Assembly: GCF_003002815.1 (NCBI RefSeq) | Contig: NZ_PVTF01000015.1 | Coordinates: 62,001-126,000, forward strand | Source of the DNA: Umezawaea tangerina | GTDB taxonomy: Bacteria; Actinomycetota; Actinomycetes; Mycobacteriales; Pseudonocardiaceae | Reading direction: 5' to 3' | DNA length: 64,000 nucleotides | In this document: positions 9,501 through 21,500 of the stretch, piece by piece | How positions within the stretch are numbered: position 1 is the first letter of the stretch | Layout: each line of letters begins with the position of its first letter | Position numbers and translations under genes: made by a program | Notes under the pieces: model-generated | What the model was told of the DNA's origin: nothing | The model's input: only the letters and a program-made list of their open reading frames with translations | The model's database searches: none

Positions 9501-12500
9501 GGCGACGACACCGGCGGACCCGGAGATGTTCGGGTTGCCGGTCGCGGGCAGACCGGTGCCGGGGACCTTGAGGCCGAGACCCCAGGCCGTGCCCCTGCCC
9601 TCACCGCGGCTGATCTTGCCGGTGCCCGAGGTGGTGTGCTCCATGTCGACGCCGTCGTTGACGACGCCGGTGAACTTCGGCGCGCCCGCGACCGTGGCCC
9701 GCAGGGTCACCTGGTAGGTGTCCTTGCCGAACACACCGGGGTCGTGCACCAGCAGCGGCACGCCGCCGTCGAGCGCGCTGTCCATGAGCGCCTTGACGCC
9801 GGCGTTCGACGTGAGGTCGGTGAGGCGCTGGAGGTTGTTCATCGAGTCGTTGAGCACCGACGTGGGCATGAGGTCCGTCCCCAGCCCGCCGAGCTCGGTC
9901 CGCAGTCGCGGCACCAGGTCCGACAGGTCCGGGGCGTTCTCCACCAGGCCGAGGCCCAGCGAGCCCGAGTCGTCCTGGGTCAGCGTCGCGGGCGGGGCCA
10001 TCGTGCCCATCGCGGGCGTGACGTGCTTGTCCGCCAGCGGGGGCAGCGCGCCGATGCCACGGGCGACGTCCTCGGTCACCCGGACGAACACGCCGCCCGG
10101 CAGCGTGACGGTCTTGCCCGCCACCACGGGCGTGCCCTTGTAGAGCGTGTTGCCCGAACGGCTCTCCGCGACGATCGTGGCCTGGGCGTCGTACCGCACG
10201 AGCACGGTGCGGCCGCCCGCCGGGGTGACCCGGTTGCGGTCGACGCTGCCGCCGATCTCGGTGCCCTCGGTCGTGGACTTCGACCACGGCGTCCACTTCG
10301 CCGTGGCGCCGATCGCGCCCGACCCGGTGGCGTCCTTGTCGGTGGGCTTCATCGGCGTGTTCAGACCGGCGGTGACGTCCACCGACCGCGAGCCGGTGAC
10401 GCTCTCCCCCGCCTTGAACCCGCCGGTGCTGCCGTTCTCGGTGGCCGTGTCGTCGGAGATGGACACCAGCGTCGGCGTGGTCAGCGAGATCGACATGCCG
10501 AGCGCGCCGGTCCGGTCGGTGACCCGGCGGCCGTACCTCAGGCCGCCCTCGGTCATGCCCTTGTCGACCAGGGTGCGCAGGTTGGCCTTGATGCTCTCCG
10601 GGGCGAACAGCTTGTCCACCCGGTTGCGCGAGTCGGTGCCCGCCAGGCCGAGCGATGTGTCGCCGTGCGCCGCGTCGTCCAGCGCGGCGATGGCCGCGTC
10701 GCGCAGCGCCTCGGCGCCGGTGAACGCCTCGACGTGCAGCCACGGGTCGACGGCGGGCTTCGGCGTGGTGAGCAGCCCCTGGATGGAGGGCGGGCTCACC
10801 GCGTCGGCGGTGGTCGTGGCGCCCGGCAGGAACGGTGTCGGGTCGGCCGTCATGGCCGAGCTGTCGGACACCCACAGGTTCACCTTGCCGTTGATCTCCG
10901 GCAGGATCGTCGTGTTCGCGGGCGCGGGCGCCGTCGCGTCCTCCGTCCTCGCGACCGTGCGGACCTCGGGCACCTGGAGGAACGGCGAGCCGGGCGTGAC
11001 CCGCTTGACCCACGACCTGTTGCGGGTGAAGGTCTCGATCTTCACCTCGAAGGCCACGTCGTGCTCGAACAGCTGGGCGTTCGGGCTGCCCACGTTCAGC
11101 GCGGTGCTGCTGACGGTGGGCCCGGCGGCGGTCTTGGTCGACGTCGAGCTGGTGTACCTCGCGCCCAGCGTCGGGGTCGGGGTGGCCTTCGTGCCCCCGG
11201 ACGTGCTGGGGATGACGACCTTGCCCTCGACGCCCGCGTTCCAGCCCTTCTGGGTGGTCGTCGCGCTGTCCAGCTTGGGCGCGGTGGAGGACGCGCCGCG
11301 CACGTTGCGGGCGTCGGCCTGGCCCTGGTGCACCGGGTTGGTCACCTTGGCCGTGACGGTGATGTTGACGTACTCGTTGGTCGCCAGGCCCTGCTTCTTG
11401 AGCTGGATCTGCACACCGGCGCCCAGCAGGCTGTCCATCTGGGACTTGAGCGCGGTCGGCGACAGCTCCGTCGCGAGCTTGCGCTGGTTGGCCATCCGGT
11501 CGGCCAGGTCCGCGGCGTTGCGGCCGATGCCCTGGGCGTCGCTGGTGGGGTCGGCGAAGGTCGGCAGGAAGCCCGCGAAGCCCGGCAGGCCGCGCAGGGC
11601 GTCCTCGACCTGGCCCTGCACCCGGTTGGCGGGCTCGAACGCGCCGACCTTGACGTTGCCCGCGGCCGCCGCCGAGGCGAGGTACGGCGGGACGAAGCGC
11701 GGGGCGAGCGTCGGGGTGGCCAGGGTGGTCCTGGTGCCGGGCGGCACCGGCAGGCCCGCGCTCGCGGCCTCGGGCAGACCGACCCGCAGGTAGCCGGTGG
11801 CGGGCACGGTGATCGTCGTCCCGTGCGGGGTCTCGATCTCCAGGTTCATCGTGACCTTGTAGAGGCCCGTGTCGCCCTTGACCTGGATGCCCGCCTTGGA
11901 CGTGGTGCTGGTGCCGGACGCGGAGGACTCGGCCGTCCTGGCGGAGTAGCCCGCGACGACACCGGCGGTGCCGCCGACCTCGTTGGGCGTGACCGCGCCG
12001 CCGCCGACGCCCACGTTGACGTCGAAGCCGCTCTTCGTGGTCGACGACAGGCCGGTGGTGGTGGCGGTGGACTCGTGCAGGCGCAGGACCGTGGACGCGT
12101 TGGTGCTGACCAGCTCCGCGGTGACCGGCGTGGCCTTCATCCGGACCACGCCCGCGCGGCTGCCGTGCGGGCTGAGCAGGTCCGGCGACACGACCCAGCC
12201 GTGGAGCGCCGCGCCGAGGTTGTCGCGCACGGTGGTGGGGTCGAGGAACGTCCGCAGGGCCTCCCGGCCGGGCGCGCCCAGCTTGGTGATGGAGGTGTGC
12301 AGATCACTGGCGACCGCGGCGAACGCCGCGTCGGTGTCGATGTCGACGACCGCTTCCGGGGCGGGGTGCTCCAGCGCGGCGCCCCACCCGTCCGGCGGCG
12401 TCTTCTCGGTCAGGCCGGGGTGCGGCACGCCTGCCTGCTGGAAGTCCTCCGCGATGTGCAGCGTGACGTCCACGGCGCCGTCGTCGTCGGTGCGGACCGC

Positions 12501-15500
12501 GGTCGGTGCGCCGACCACGTGGCCGCGGGCGTCGGTGAGCGTGACGGTGTAGGTCACCGGGACGACGGCCTCGACCGAGCCCTCGCCGGAGCGGATGGCC
12601 CGCTGGTCGGTGGTCGACGTGCCGGAGTTGGCCGACACCGCGGGCCTGGCCAGCGGTGCCTTGACCGACGCCGAGCCGTAGGCGCCGACGCCCGCGGAGA
12701 TCACGCCGCCGAGGCCGACGTCGCCCGAGGTGGCGATGGTGGTCGTGCCCGAGGTGGCGTTGCCGCTCTGCGCGGTCATGTCGACCTTGGTCTTGGGCGA
12801 CGTCGTGCTGACGGCGGCGTCCCCGTCCACCGGGGTGGTCATGGTGGCCTTGACGGTCGCCTCGAACCAGTCGCCGCCGACCTTGACCTGGAACTTGCGC
12901 CCCGTGTCCAGGAACGACTCGAAGTTCTGCGCCAGCGCGGTCCCGATCTTGTCGAGGCCGACCGGGGTGACCCCGGCGCGGGCGGGCAGCAGGTCGTTCA
13001 CCGCGGCGGTGACCTTGGCGCCGCCGTTGACGTCGGTCGCCGCGACCGTGCCGAGCGCCTTGCTCTCCTGGAAGAACGCCGGGAGGGTCCGGTTGGGCAG
13101 CACGTCCGCGGGCGCGGGGGTCACGTCCGCCAACTGGTGGCCGTTCGCGTTCGGGTCCGCCGCCGGGGCGGGCGTCGACCGGAACAAGTTGCGGAACACC
13201 TCGCGCATCGGCGCGGACGGCGGGAGCGCCGAGGACTCGAAGACCGCGGGCGGCGCGGCGTGCGGTGACGCCAGCGCGTTGGCGCGGTTCTCGATCAGCC
13301 ACAGGTTGCGCGGCTTGATCTCGACGGTCGGCGAGTCGATCCCGGCGGTCATCGGACCGTTGTCCGCCACCACGCGGCCCTTGCCGGGCTGGTGCTGGAA
13401 GACCGGCTTGGCCGCGCTCCGCTCGAAGTACTCGTCCTGCAGCCCCAGGAAGTGCCCGACCTCGTGCGCGAGGCGCCGCGAGTCGGTGTCGACCGGCCAG
13501 GTGAGCTGGTTCGCCCGACCGCCCTCGGCCTTGAGGGTGATGTGGCCGTGGGCGTCGGCGGGGTTGTCGGTGAACTCGACCGTGACGTGCAGCTGGTCAC
13601 CGCCGGGCAGCCGGTGGCCCTGGTTGAACATGGCCTCGACGCCCTCGGCCGTGCGCGCCTTGACCGCGTCGACCTCGGCGGCCGAGGCGGTGCCCGCGGG
13701 GTCGAGGAACACCTTGACGGTGTAGTCCTGCACGCCCTTGCCGTCGACGTCGAGAGTGCGCTTGTCGTAGGCGATCGGGCCGCGCCACGCCTTCAGGTCC
13801 ACGCTGCCGGGGCTGACCGTGCTGCTGGTCAGCACTCCACCGTCCTCCGACCGGACCGTGCTGACCGGGGCGCCCTCGCGGGCGGCCCGGATGTCCTGCG
13901 AGGACACCGGGTTGCTCGGCCGCGACCACTCCGCGCTCGGCACGTCGCTGTGCCGCCACGACTCGTCCGACAGGATCGGATGCGGAGCCTGCGGAGCCTC
14001 CGACGTGATCACCGTGTCGGTCACCTTCACCGACTTCGGCGCCTCCGGCGGCACGAAACCCTCAGGACGCTTGAGCTCCCAGTCGACCTTCACGTCGGCA
14101 CCGTCGGGACGGCCGCCCTCGGCGATGCCGACCTCGACCGAACCACCCAGCTCAGCCGTGAGGACGTCCTTGACGGCCTGGGCGTTCGCGCCCGAGACCT
14201 CGACCACGGGCGGGAGGTAGCCGAGGCGGGCGCGCGTGGCGACAGCCTCGTTCAGCTCGCCGACCAGGGAGTCCACCGCGGCGGAGTGCTCGGCGCCCAG
14301 CGCGGTGCTGCCCGGCGCGAAGGCGAACGACCGCTCCGGTGCCGGTCCCCGGCGGACGGGGGCGTCGGACGGGGGTGCCGTCCACGGCGACGGCGTGCCC
14401 GCGGAGGGTGCCGGGGCATTGGGCGGCTCGACGGTCGGGTCGGCGGAGCCGCCGGGCTTCCAGCCCGCCACGAGGCCGTCGAGGAACGCGAACCGCTGCG
14501 GCGCCTGCGCCCGCAACCGGTCGGGGTCGAGGAAGTAGACCATCGCGGCCTCGGACAGGTCCTCGTCCGGGTTGGTCGCGCCGTAGTTGGTGATGGGCGG
14601 CTCGGCGGCGAAGTTGGGCTTGCCGTCGGGCGCCCAGGCGCCGACCTCGGCGCTGAACGCGGGCAGGTCCGCGGCGAGGGCCTTGGCGATGCGCTTGGCC
14701 CTCACCTCGGCCAGCTCGACGCCCTGCCGCTGGAAGACGTTCGGGTTCCGGGCCTCCAGGTCGGCGATGGCGGCGGCGTGCTTGGGCGCCGTCTCGGCGA
14801 AGCTCGCGGTGCCCAGGAGGTGCGACTTGATGGACTCCTTGAAGTCCTCGGCCGCGTCCTTGGTGTTCTTGTACGGCGGCTCGGCGCCGTCGGCGAGCAC
14901 CGGCTTGCCCTCGGCGTCCCAGGTGCCGAACTTCGTCGTGTACTCCGGGAGAGCGTACTTGAGCAGGCCGTGCGCCAGCTCGTGGGTCGCCGTGGCCTCG
15001 ACCTCCTTGGCACCGCCGCCGAAGGCGTTGCCGACCATGGCCATCGGGTAGATGTTGAACGTGTTGTGCGAGGCGATGTACTCGCCGGTGGCCAGCAGGA
15101 ACGGCGACGTGCCCTTGATGGCGCGGCTGACCGCGCCGACGTTGGTCAGCTCCTGCGGGTGGCCCGCGCGGGTCGAGCCCTCCCGCGCCGCGCCGAGGAT
15201 CGGCTCGTAGTGGGTGAGGGCGTCCTGGAGCCCCTTGAGCTCCTTGGGGTCCCACTTGCGGGCGGCGACCTTGTCCAGGTTGGCCTGGGTGGCACCGGGG
15301 TGGCTCTCCTTGACGGCGGTGGCGCTCGCGGTGGAGTCGACCTCGATGCCGTACTTCCCGGTGATGTCCGCCATCACCTGGCGGGCCTCGGTCGTCACCA
15401 CCTCCGGGTCGGCGTCCTTGGGGACGGCGACCTGCTCGGTGGCGGGCGCGCTGGGCGGCTGCGGGTAGGAGTCGACGTCCGCGCGGGCGGGCGCGTTCGG

Positions 15501-18500
15501 CTGGGTCACCTCGTGGCCGGTGATGCGCGCGTAGTGCTCGGCCACGGTGGCCGGGTCGGCGAACATCGCGGCCAGGTCGCGCATCTTCTGCGCCACCTCG
15601 TGGTTCCCGGAGTACTCGAAGTGCCGCTTGTCGCCGGTCAGCCCGATGCCGTCGGGCCCCTTGTGGAACCGGTCGGTGAAGGCGTTCGGGCCGTTCCTGG
15701 TGACGCCCTCCCGGTCGACGTAGGTGCTGTCGGGCGTGTAGGACGAGAAGTCCGCCTGGTAGTACTGGTGGAACTCGTCGAACAGCTTCCCCGGGTTGTC
15801 CGGGTTGGTGTTGTCGATCTTGCCCGCGAGGTCGTGGATAAACGTGAACGCCTCGTCCGCGGTGATCTTGTTGCGCAGGTAGAAGCCGAACGGGTCGGAG
15901 TCCACGATCGCCCTGGCGGCGGCGAACTCCTTGGCTCCCGCGTCCGGGTTCCGCTGGTCGCCCCACAGGCCGCGGTAGCGGTCCATCATCTCGACGGCGA
16001 GCTTGTGCTCGGGCTCGCGGTCGTGCCTGCCCTGGCCGTCGCCGAACTGGTTCTTGGCGTTGTTCTTCTCGATGTCGTGGAACAGGATCGCCTTGGCCAG
16101 CGCGTCGACCGGGATGAGCCGGGTGTCCGCGTTCTCGTTGGCGGTGAGCTTGAAGTACTGCCCCAGCACCATCTGCGAGTGCTCGTAGAAGGTGAACGGG
16201 GTGGTCGCGCCGGGCGCGCGGCCGGGCTTGAGCTGCGGAGCGGTGGCGACCTCGTCGAACTTCGGGTTCAGCTCGGCGAACCGGGTGATCAGCTGGTCGA
16301 CGACGGCGTGCGGGTCCCGGTCGGGCGAGTTGATGCTCTCGCTGAGCTCGGCACCCGCCACCTGCTGGTCGGCGAAGACCTGGCCGCGCTCGGCGTTCCA
16401 CTGGTGGTAGGAGTTGAGGAACGGGTCGGCGCCCTCGGTCCTGGTGTTGAAGTCCATCGCGACGCGGTCGGAGTCGGCGGAGATGAGCGCGCCGATCTCC
16501 GCCTGCGTGGCGATCTCCGGCACCTTGGCCATGAGCGCGTCGACGTCGGCCGGGTCGACCCGCTGGAACGTGAACCTGGCCAGTTCCATGTCCGCGCGGG
16601 CGTGGGCGTTGCCCGCCACCTTGTCGGCCATGGTGTCGCGGAAGGACTGGTCGGCCAGCGCCAGCGCCGGGTTCTCGCGCAGCGCGGTCCTGATGTCGTC
16701 GGACAGCTTGGGCAGCACCCCGTTGGACACCACCGCCTTCAGGGCGTCGGGGCTGGTGTTGACTAGGTCCTGGGAGGTGAAGGCGTCCAGCGCGCCGGTG
16801 ACGACGGGGGCGAGGACCTTGTTCGCCGCCACGTCCGACAGCAGGGCGCGGTCGATGGCGGGCGGTGGTGACGTCACGAACGGCGTGGGTGTGCGGGTGG
16901 CCAGGTTCGCGGTCACCCGGTCGGCGAACGCGATGGCACGGGGACCGCTGAGCCAGCCGCCCTTCTTGCCGCCCTTGTCCTTCCCGTCCAGCTCAGGGGC
17001 GAGGTTGCGGAGCTCCGCCTCGACGGCCGCCTTCATGTCGGCCTTCAGGCCGTCGGCGATCCGCTCGCGGCTGGCGACGTCGAGCAGGGCGAGGCTCGGG
17101 TGCGCCTTGACCTTGTCGGCGAAGTTGTCCGCGATCTCGGTGGAGACCTCGTCGGTGAAGCCCCGCACGGGTCCGGACTTCGGCTTGAACCCGTCGCGGA
17201 CCAGCTTCTCCAGGTCCTGCTTCGACGCGACCGGCCCCTTGATCTGCTTGATCGCGGCGTCGATGGCCTTCGCCGCGTCCTTCGCGGCGCCAGGGATGGC
17301 CTGGTTGTGCAGGGCGTCCTGGAGGGCGGCGGCGTCGACGGGCGGCGGGGTGCTGATGCCCGCGAGGTGGACGTCCAGAGCGGCGGGGGCGGTGGACAGG
17401 ACCTCGTTCGTGATCCTCTCGACGTTGACCGCCGCGGGCCCGACCTCGTTGAGGAACTGGTTGAGGCGCTGGACGCGGGCGTCGAAACCGAGGTCCTTCG
17501 GCCCGGTGGCCTGCGTGCCGGGGCGGGGGTTGGGGAGGGACTCGTGGTCGGGCTCGATCCGCGCGTCCTCGACGCGGTTCGCGGGGTCCTGCTTGAGCTG
17601 CTGCCAGGTGACGTCGTGCTCGCGCAGCCGGGTGGCGATGTCGTGCAGCCCGTGCGCGTCGTTGCGGAAGCCGTCGAACTTCCACGTGCCGTCGGCCTGC
17701 TTCTCCCAGGTGAACCAGGGGTCGTACGCCTTGCCCGCGGCGTCGCTGCGGAAGTCCGGGCTCAGGCCGATCTTGCCGTTCATCTCGGTGAGGGGCGTGA
17801 CGCGGCCAGCCTGGTCCTGGTGGGCGAACCCGGCCGTCGGGTTGGCCGGGTAGCTGGTCAGCGAGCCGGGCTCGGCGCTCTTGACCAGCTCGGTGAGGTG
17901 GTCGCCGCCGATGCCGAACTGGTTGGGCTCACCGCGCTGGTCGACGTTCGCGGTCGCTCCGGGGACGCCCTCGATCTTCGACTCGGTGGTGATCTTGTTG
18001 AACGTGTCCAGCGGGACCAGGAACGACCGGAGCACGGGACGCTTGATGTCCGCGTTCGGCTTGTTCTTGTCGAGCGGCTTGCCGCCGTCGGTGTGCTCGT
18101 ACTTCGTCAGCCACTGCAACGCCCGCTGCGGACGTCCCGCGCCCGCCCACAGCGGACCGTCGCCCTTGCCGGTGGAGAAGGTCAGGTCGCCGGTGGCGGG
18201 GTCCTGCTGGATGTCCTTGTACTGCGACGTCGGCTTGCCGGTGGCGTCCGGGGTGATCGTCTGGGGGTTGACGATCGCCGTGTAGATCCGGACGTGGTGG
18301 CGGCCCGCGATCGTCTCGATCTCGAACTCGCCGCGGTTGACCGTCTTGAGCACGCCGTCGTGCCTGATCGTGGTCGGGCCGGGGTAGGACACACCTGGCC
18401 GTCCGATGTGGACGTTCTCCTTGGTCGCGTGGTAGCGCGCGCCGTCGCCGGGGACGCCGTTCTCGACCACGTGCACCGGGACACCGGTGACGGGTCCGTG

Positions 18501-21500
18501 CGAGGTGAACTTGCCGTCCGCGCCCAGCACGTGTACCCGCACGTCGGCGGCCGCGGCCACCTCGGCGAGCGTCGCTGACGACGTCGCCGCGGCGTTGACC
18601 TTGTCCACCGTCGCCCGCTGCTTGTCCGGGGAGTCCGGGTTCAGCGTGGCCGCGATCGAGTTGACCAGGCTGGTGTGCGTGTCGACGGCCGGGACGGCGT
18701 CGGCGTAGGCGCCCTGCACGTCGAGCGCCGTCTGCTGGTCGGAGGTGACCGGCGGCTGCGTGGCGGGCGGCGGCGCGTTGGGCGGCGACAAGGGCGACAC
18801 CGGCGCCGACGGCGGCGCGGCGTTGGGCGAGGCCAGCGCGTCGGCGCGGGTCTCGATCAGCCAGAGGTTGCGCGGCTTGAGCTCCATGGTCGGCGAGTCG
18901 ATGCCCGCGGTCATGGGGCCGTTGTCAGCGACGACGCGGCCCTTGCCGTCCTGGTGCTGGAAGATCGGCTTGGCGGTGCCGGTCTCGTGGTACTCGTCCT
19001 GCAGACCAAGGAAGTGACCGACCTCGTGCGCGAGCCGCCGCGAGTCGGTGTCCACGGGCCAGTTGAGCTGGTTGGCCCGGCCGTCGGGCTCGGTGATGGC
19101 GATGTGGCCGTGGGCGTCCGCGGGGTTGGCCGTGAACTCGACCGTGACGTGCAGCTGGTCACCGCTGGGCAGCCGGTGGCCCTGGTTGAACATGCCCTCG
19201 ACGCCCTCGACCGTGCGCGCCTTGACCGCGTCCACCTGGGCGGGCGTCGCCTTGGTCGACGGGTCCAGGAACACCTTGACGGTGTAGTCCTGCACCTTGA
19301 CGCCGTCGACGTCGAGCGTGCGCTTGTCGTAGGCGATCGGACCGCGCCAGGCCTTCAGGTCCACCTTGCCGGGGGCGACCGTGCTGGTGCTCAGCAGGCC
19401 GCCGTCCTCGGACCGCACGGTGCTGACCGGTGCGGTATCGCGGGCGGCGCGGATGTCCTGCGAGGACACCGGGTTGTTCGGTCGCGACCACTCCGCGCTG
19501 GGCGCGTCGCTGTGCCGCCACGACTGGTCGGACAGGATCGGGTGCGGGGCCTGGGGACCACTCGCGGTGATGACCGTGTCGGTGACCTTGACCGACTTCG
19601 GCGCCTCCGGCGGCACGTAGCCCTCGGGGCGCTTGAGCTCCCAGTCGACGTTCACGTCGGCACCGTCGGGGCGGCCGCCCTCGGCGATCTTCACGTCGAC
19701 CGCACCGTCGAGCTTGGCGTCCAGCGCGGCCTTGACCTCCGGGGCGTTCACGCCCGAGACCTCGACCACCGGCGGCAGGAAGCCGCGGTCGGCTCGCTTG
19801 CCGACGGACTCGCTCAGCTCGGCGGCGAGCGCGTCGACCTCGGCGGACTGCGGACCGGTCAGCGACGTGCTGCCCGGTTCGAAGGCGAACGACCGCTCCG
19901 GCGAAGGGCCGCGCGGGGCGGGTGCCGGAGCCGTGGACGGCGACGGGGTCGTGGTGGACGCGGGCGGCACGTCACCCGACGGCGGCGCGGGCGGCGCCGT
20001 CGAGGAGGTGGCCACCGGTGGCGTCGCGACGGCGGGCGCGGGCGGGGCGTTGAAGGCGTCGACCTGCTGGTCGACGGCGGTCTTCGCGTTCCACCACGCC
20101 TGCTGCCGGGCGTCGGCGGCGTTCCTGGCCTGCTCCAGGTCCTGCTCGGCACGGGTGATCTCGTCGGCGATGGCCCGCTGGTCGTCGACCGCCGTGTCGA
20201 GGTCGGTGTTGGCCTGGTCGAGCAGGCCCTGCAGCCGCTGGGCCTCGTTGCGCGCGGCGTCCAGCCTGCCGTTGCTGGCGTCGAGCTCGCGCTGCGCGGT
20301 GTCGAGGTCCGCCACGGCCTTGGCGTGGTCGGTGTCGGCCTTCGCGACGGCGTCGGCCGCGGCGTTCACCTCGGCGACGGCGAGGCCCTGGTCGATCATG
20401 GCCTGGTCCAGCTTGCCCTGCGCCTCGGTCAACCGGGTGTCGAGGCCGTCGAGCCGTCCCTGCTCGGTGGTCAGGTCGCTCTTGGCGTCCGCGAGGTCGT
20501 CGGCCAGCTTCGGGCCGACGACGTCGGGCTGGGCGGTCTGCCCCTCCACCGGGGCGGGCGGCGGGGTCGCCCGGTGCACGTCGAGCGCGGCCTGGGCGGC
20601 GTCGACCTTGGCGTTCGCCGCGTCCACCTTGGCACGCGCGTCGTCGACCTCGGCGGTGAGGTCGTTCACCGCGGTGGTGTTCGTGGCCACGGCCTGGTCC
20701 GCGGCGGCCTTGGCGTCGGCGGCGAGGTCCGCGCGGACGGCCGCGTCGTTCTGCGCCTTGACCTGGTTGTCGATCTCGGTGTTGGCGTCCGCGACGCCCC
20801 GCGCCGCGGTGTCCACGTCGTTCCGCAGGCCGGGGAGCGTGTCGGTGACGGCGGTGACGTTGTCGTCGGCCGTGGTGACGTCGCCCTGCCGGTCGGCGAC
20901 GGCGGTGTTGGCCGCCGCCAGGTCGGGAGCGAGCCGGTTGATCGTGTCGTCGGTGGTGTGCCGGACGGTGTCGGAGGCGACCTCCGCGTCGCGCCAGGCC
21001 TTGGCCGCGTCCTTGACGCCGGTCTGCGCGGCGCCCAGCTCGGGCGTCAGCGGCTTGCCGAGCGCGGTCTCCACCTCGGGCGCGGGCATGCGCACCTGGG
21101 CGGCGCCGGGCACCTCGAGGTCGACCACGCCGACCCGGCCGCCGCCGAGATCGGCGACCACCCGGTACTCGACGTCGTAGGTGACCAGGCCGGAGCGGCC
21201 CTGCGGCTTGAGGTTGTCGACCTTGTTGTTCGTCGCGCCACCGGAGGTGGCCGCGCTGTCCTCGCTGGCGTGCTTGCCCTCGATGCCGCCGGTGGAGAAG
21301 CCGACGTCGGGGTTCTTCGACGTCACGCCACCGGTGGCCGCGCCGATCGAGAAGTCGCCGGTCTCGGTGTGCTTGGACTCGCTGGACGTGGTGGTGACGG
21401 TGGTCTTGGGGTTCTCCAGGTTCACGCCGTCGCTCAGGCCTTCGAGCCTGGGGTTGACCAGCTTCGCGTACACCTTCACGTTCGCGTGCTGGCTCACCGT

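Noticed and set aside
4092-13268. Very long open frame on the plus strand opposite the giant gene
   Set aside because: It is rich in Arg, Gly, Val and His with no domain or repeat pattern of its own. GC-rich genes suppress stops in the antisense frames, and the minus-strand frame has motifs, repeats and a ribosome binding site.
13300-13300. A frameshift or gene boundary splitting the giant protein at a duplicated junction
   Set aside because: The reading frame is continuous across all module junctions, with no internal stop and no internal start preceded by a convincing ribosome binding site.
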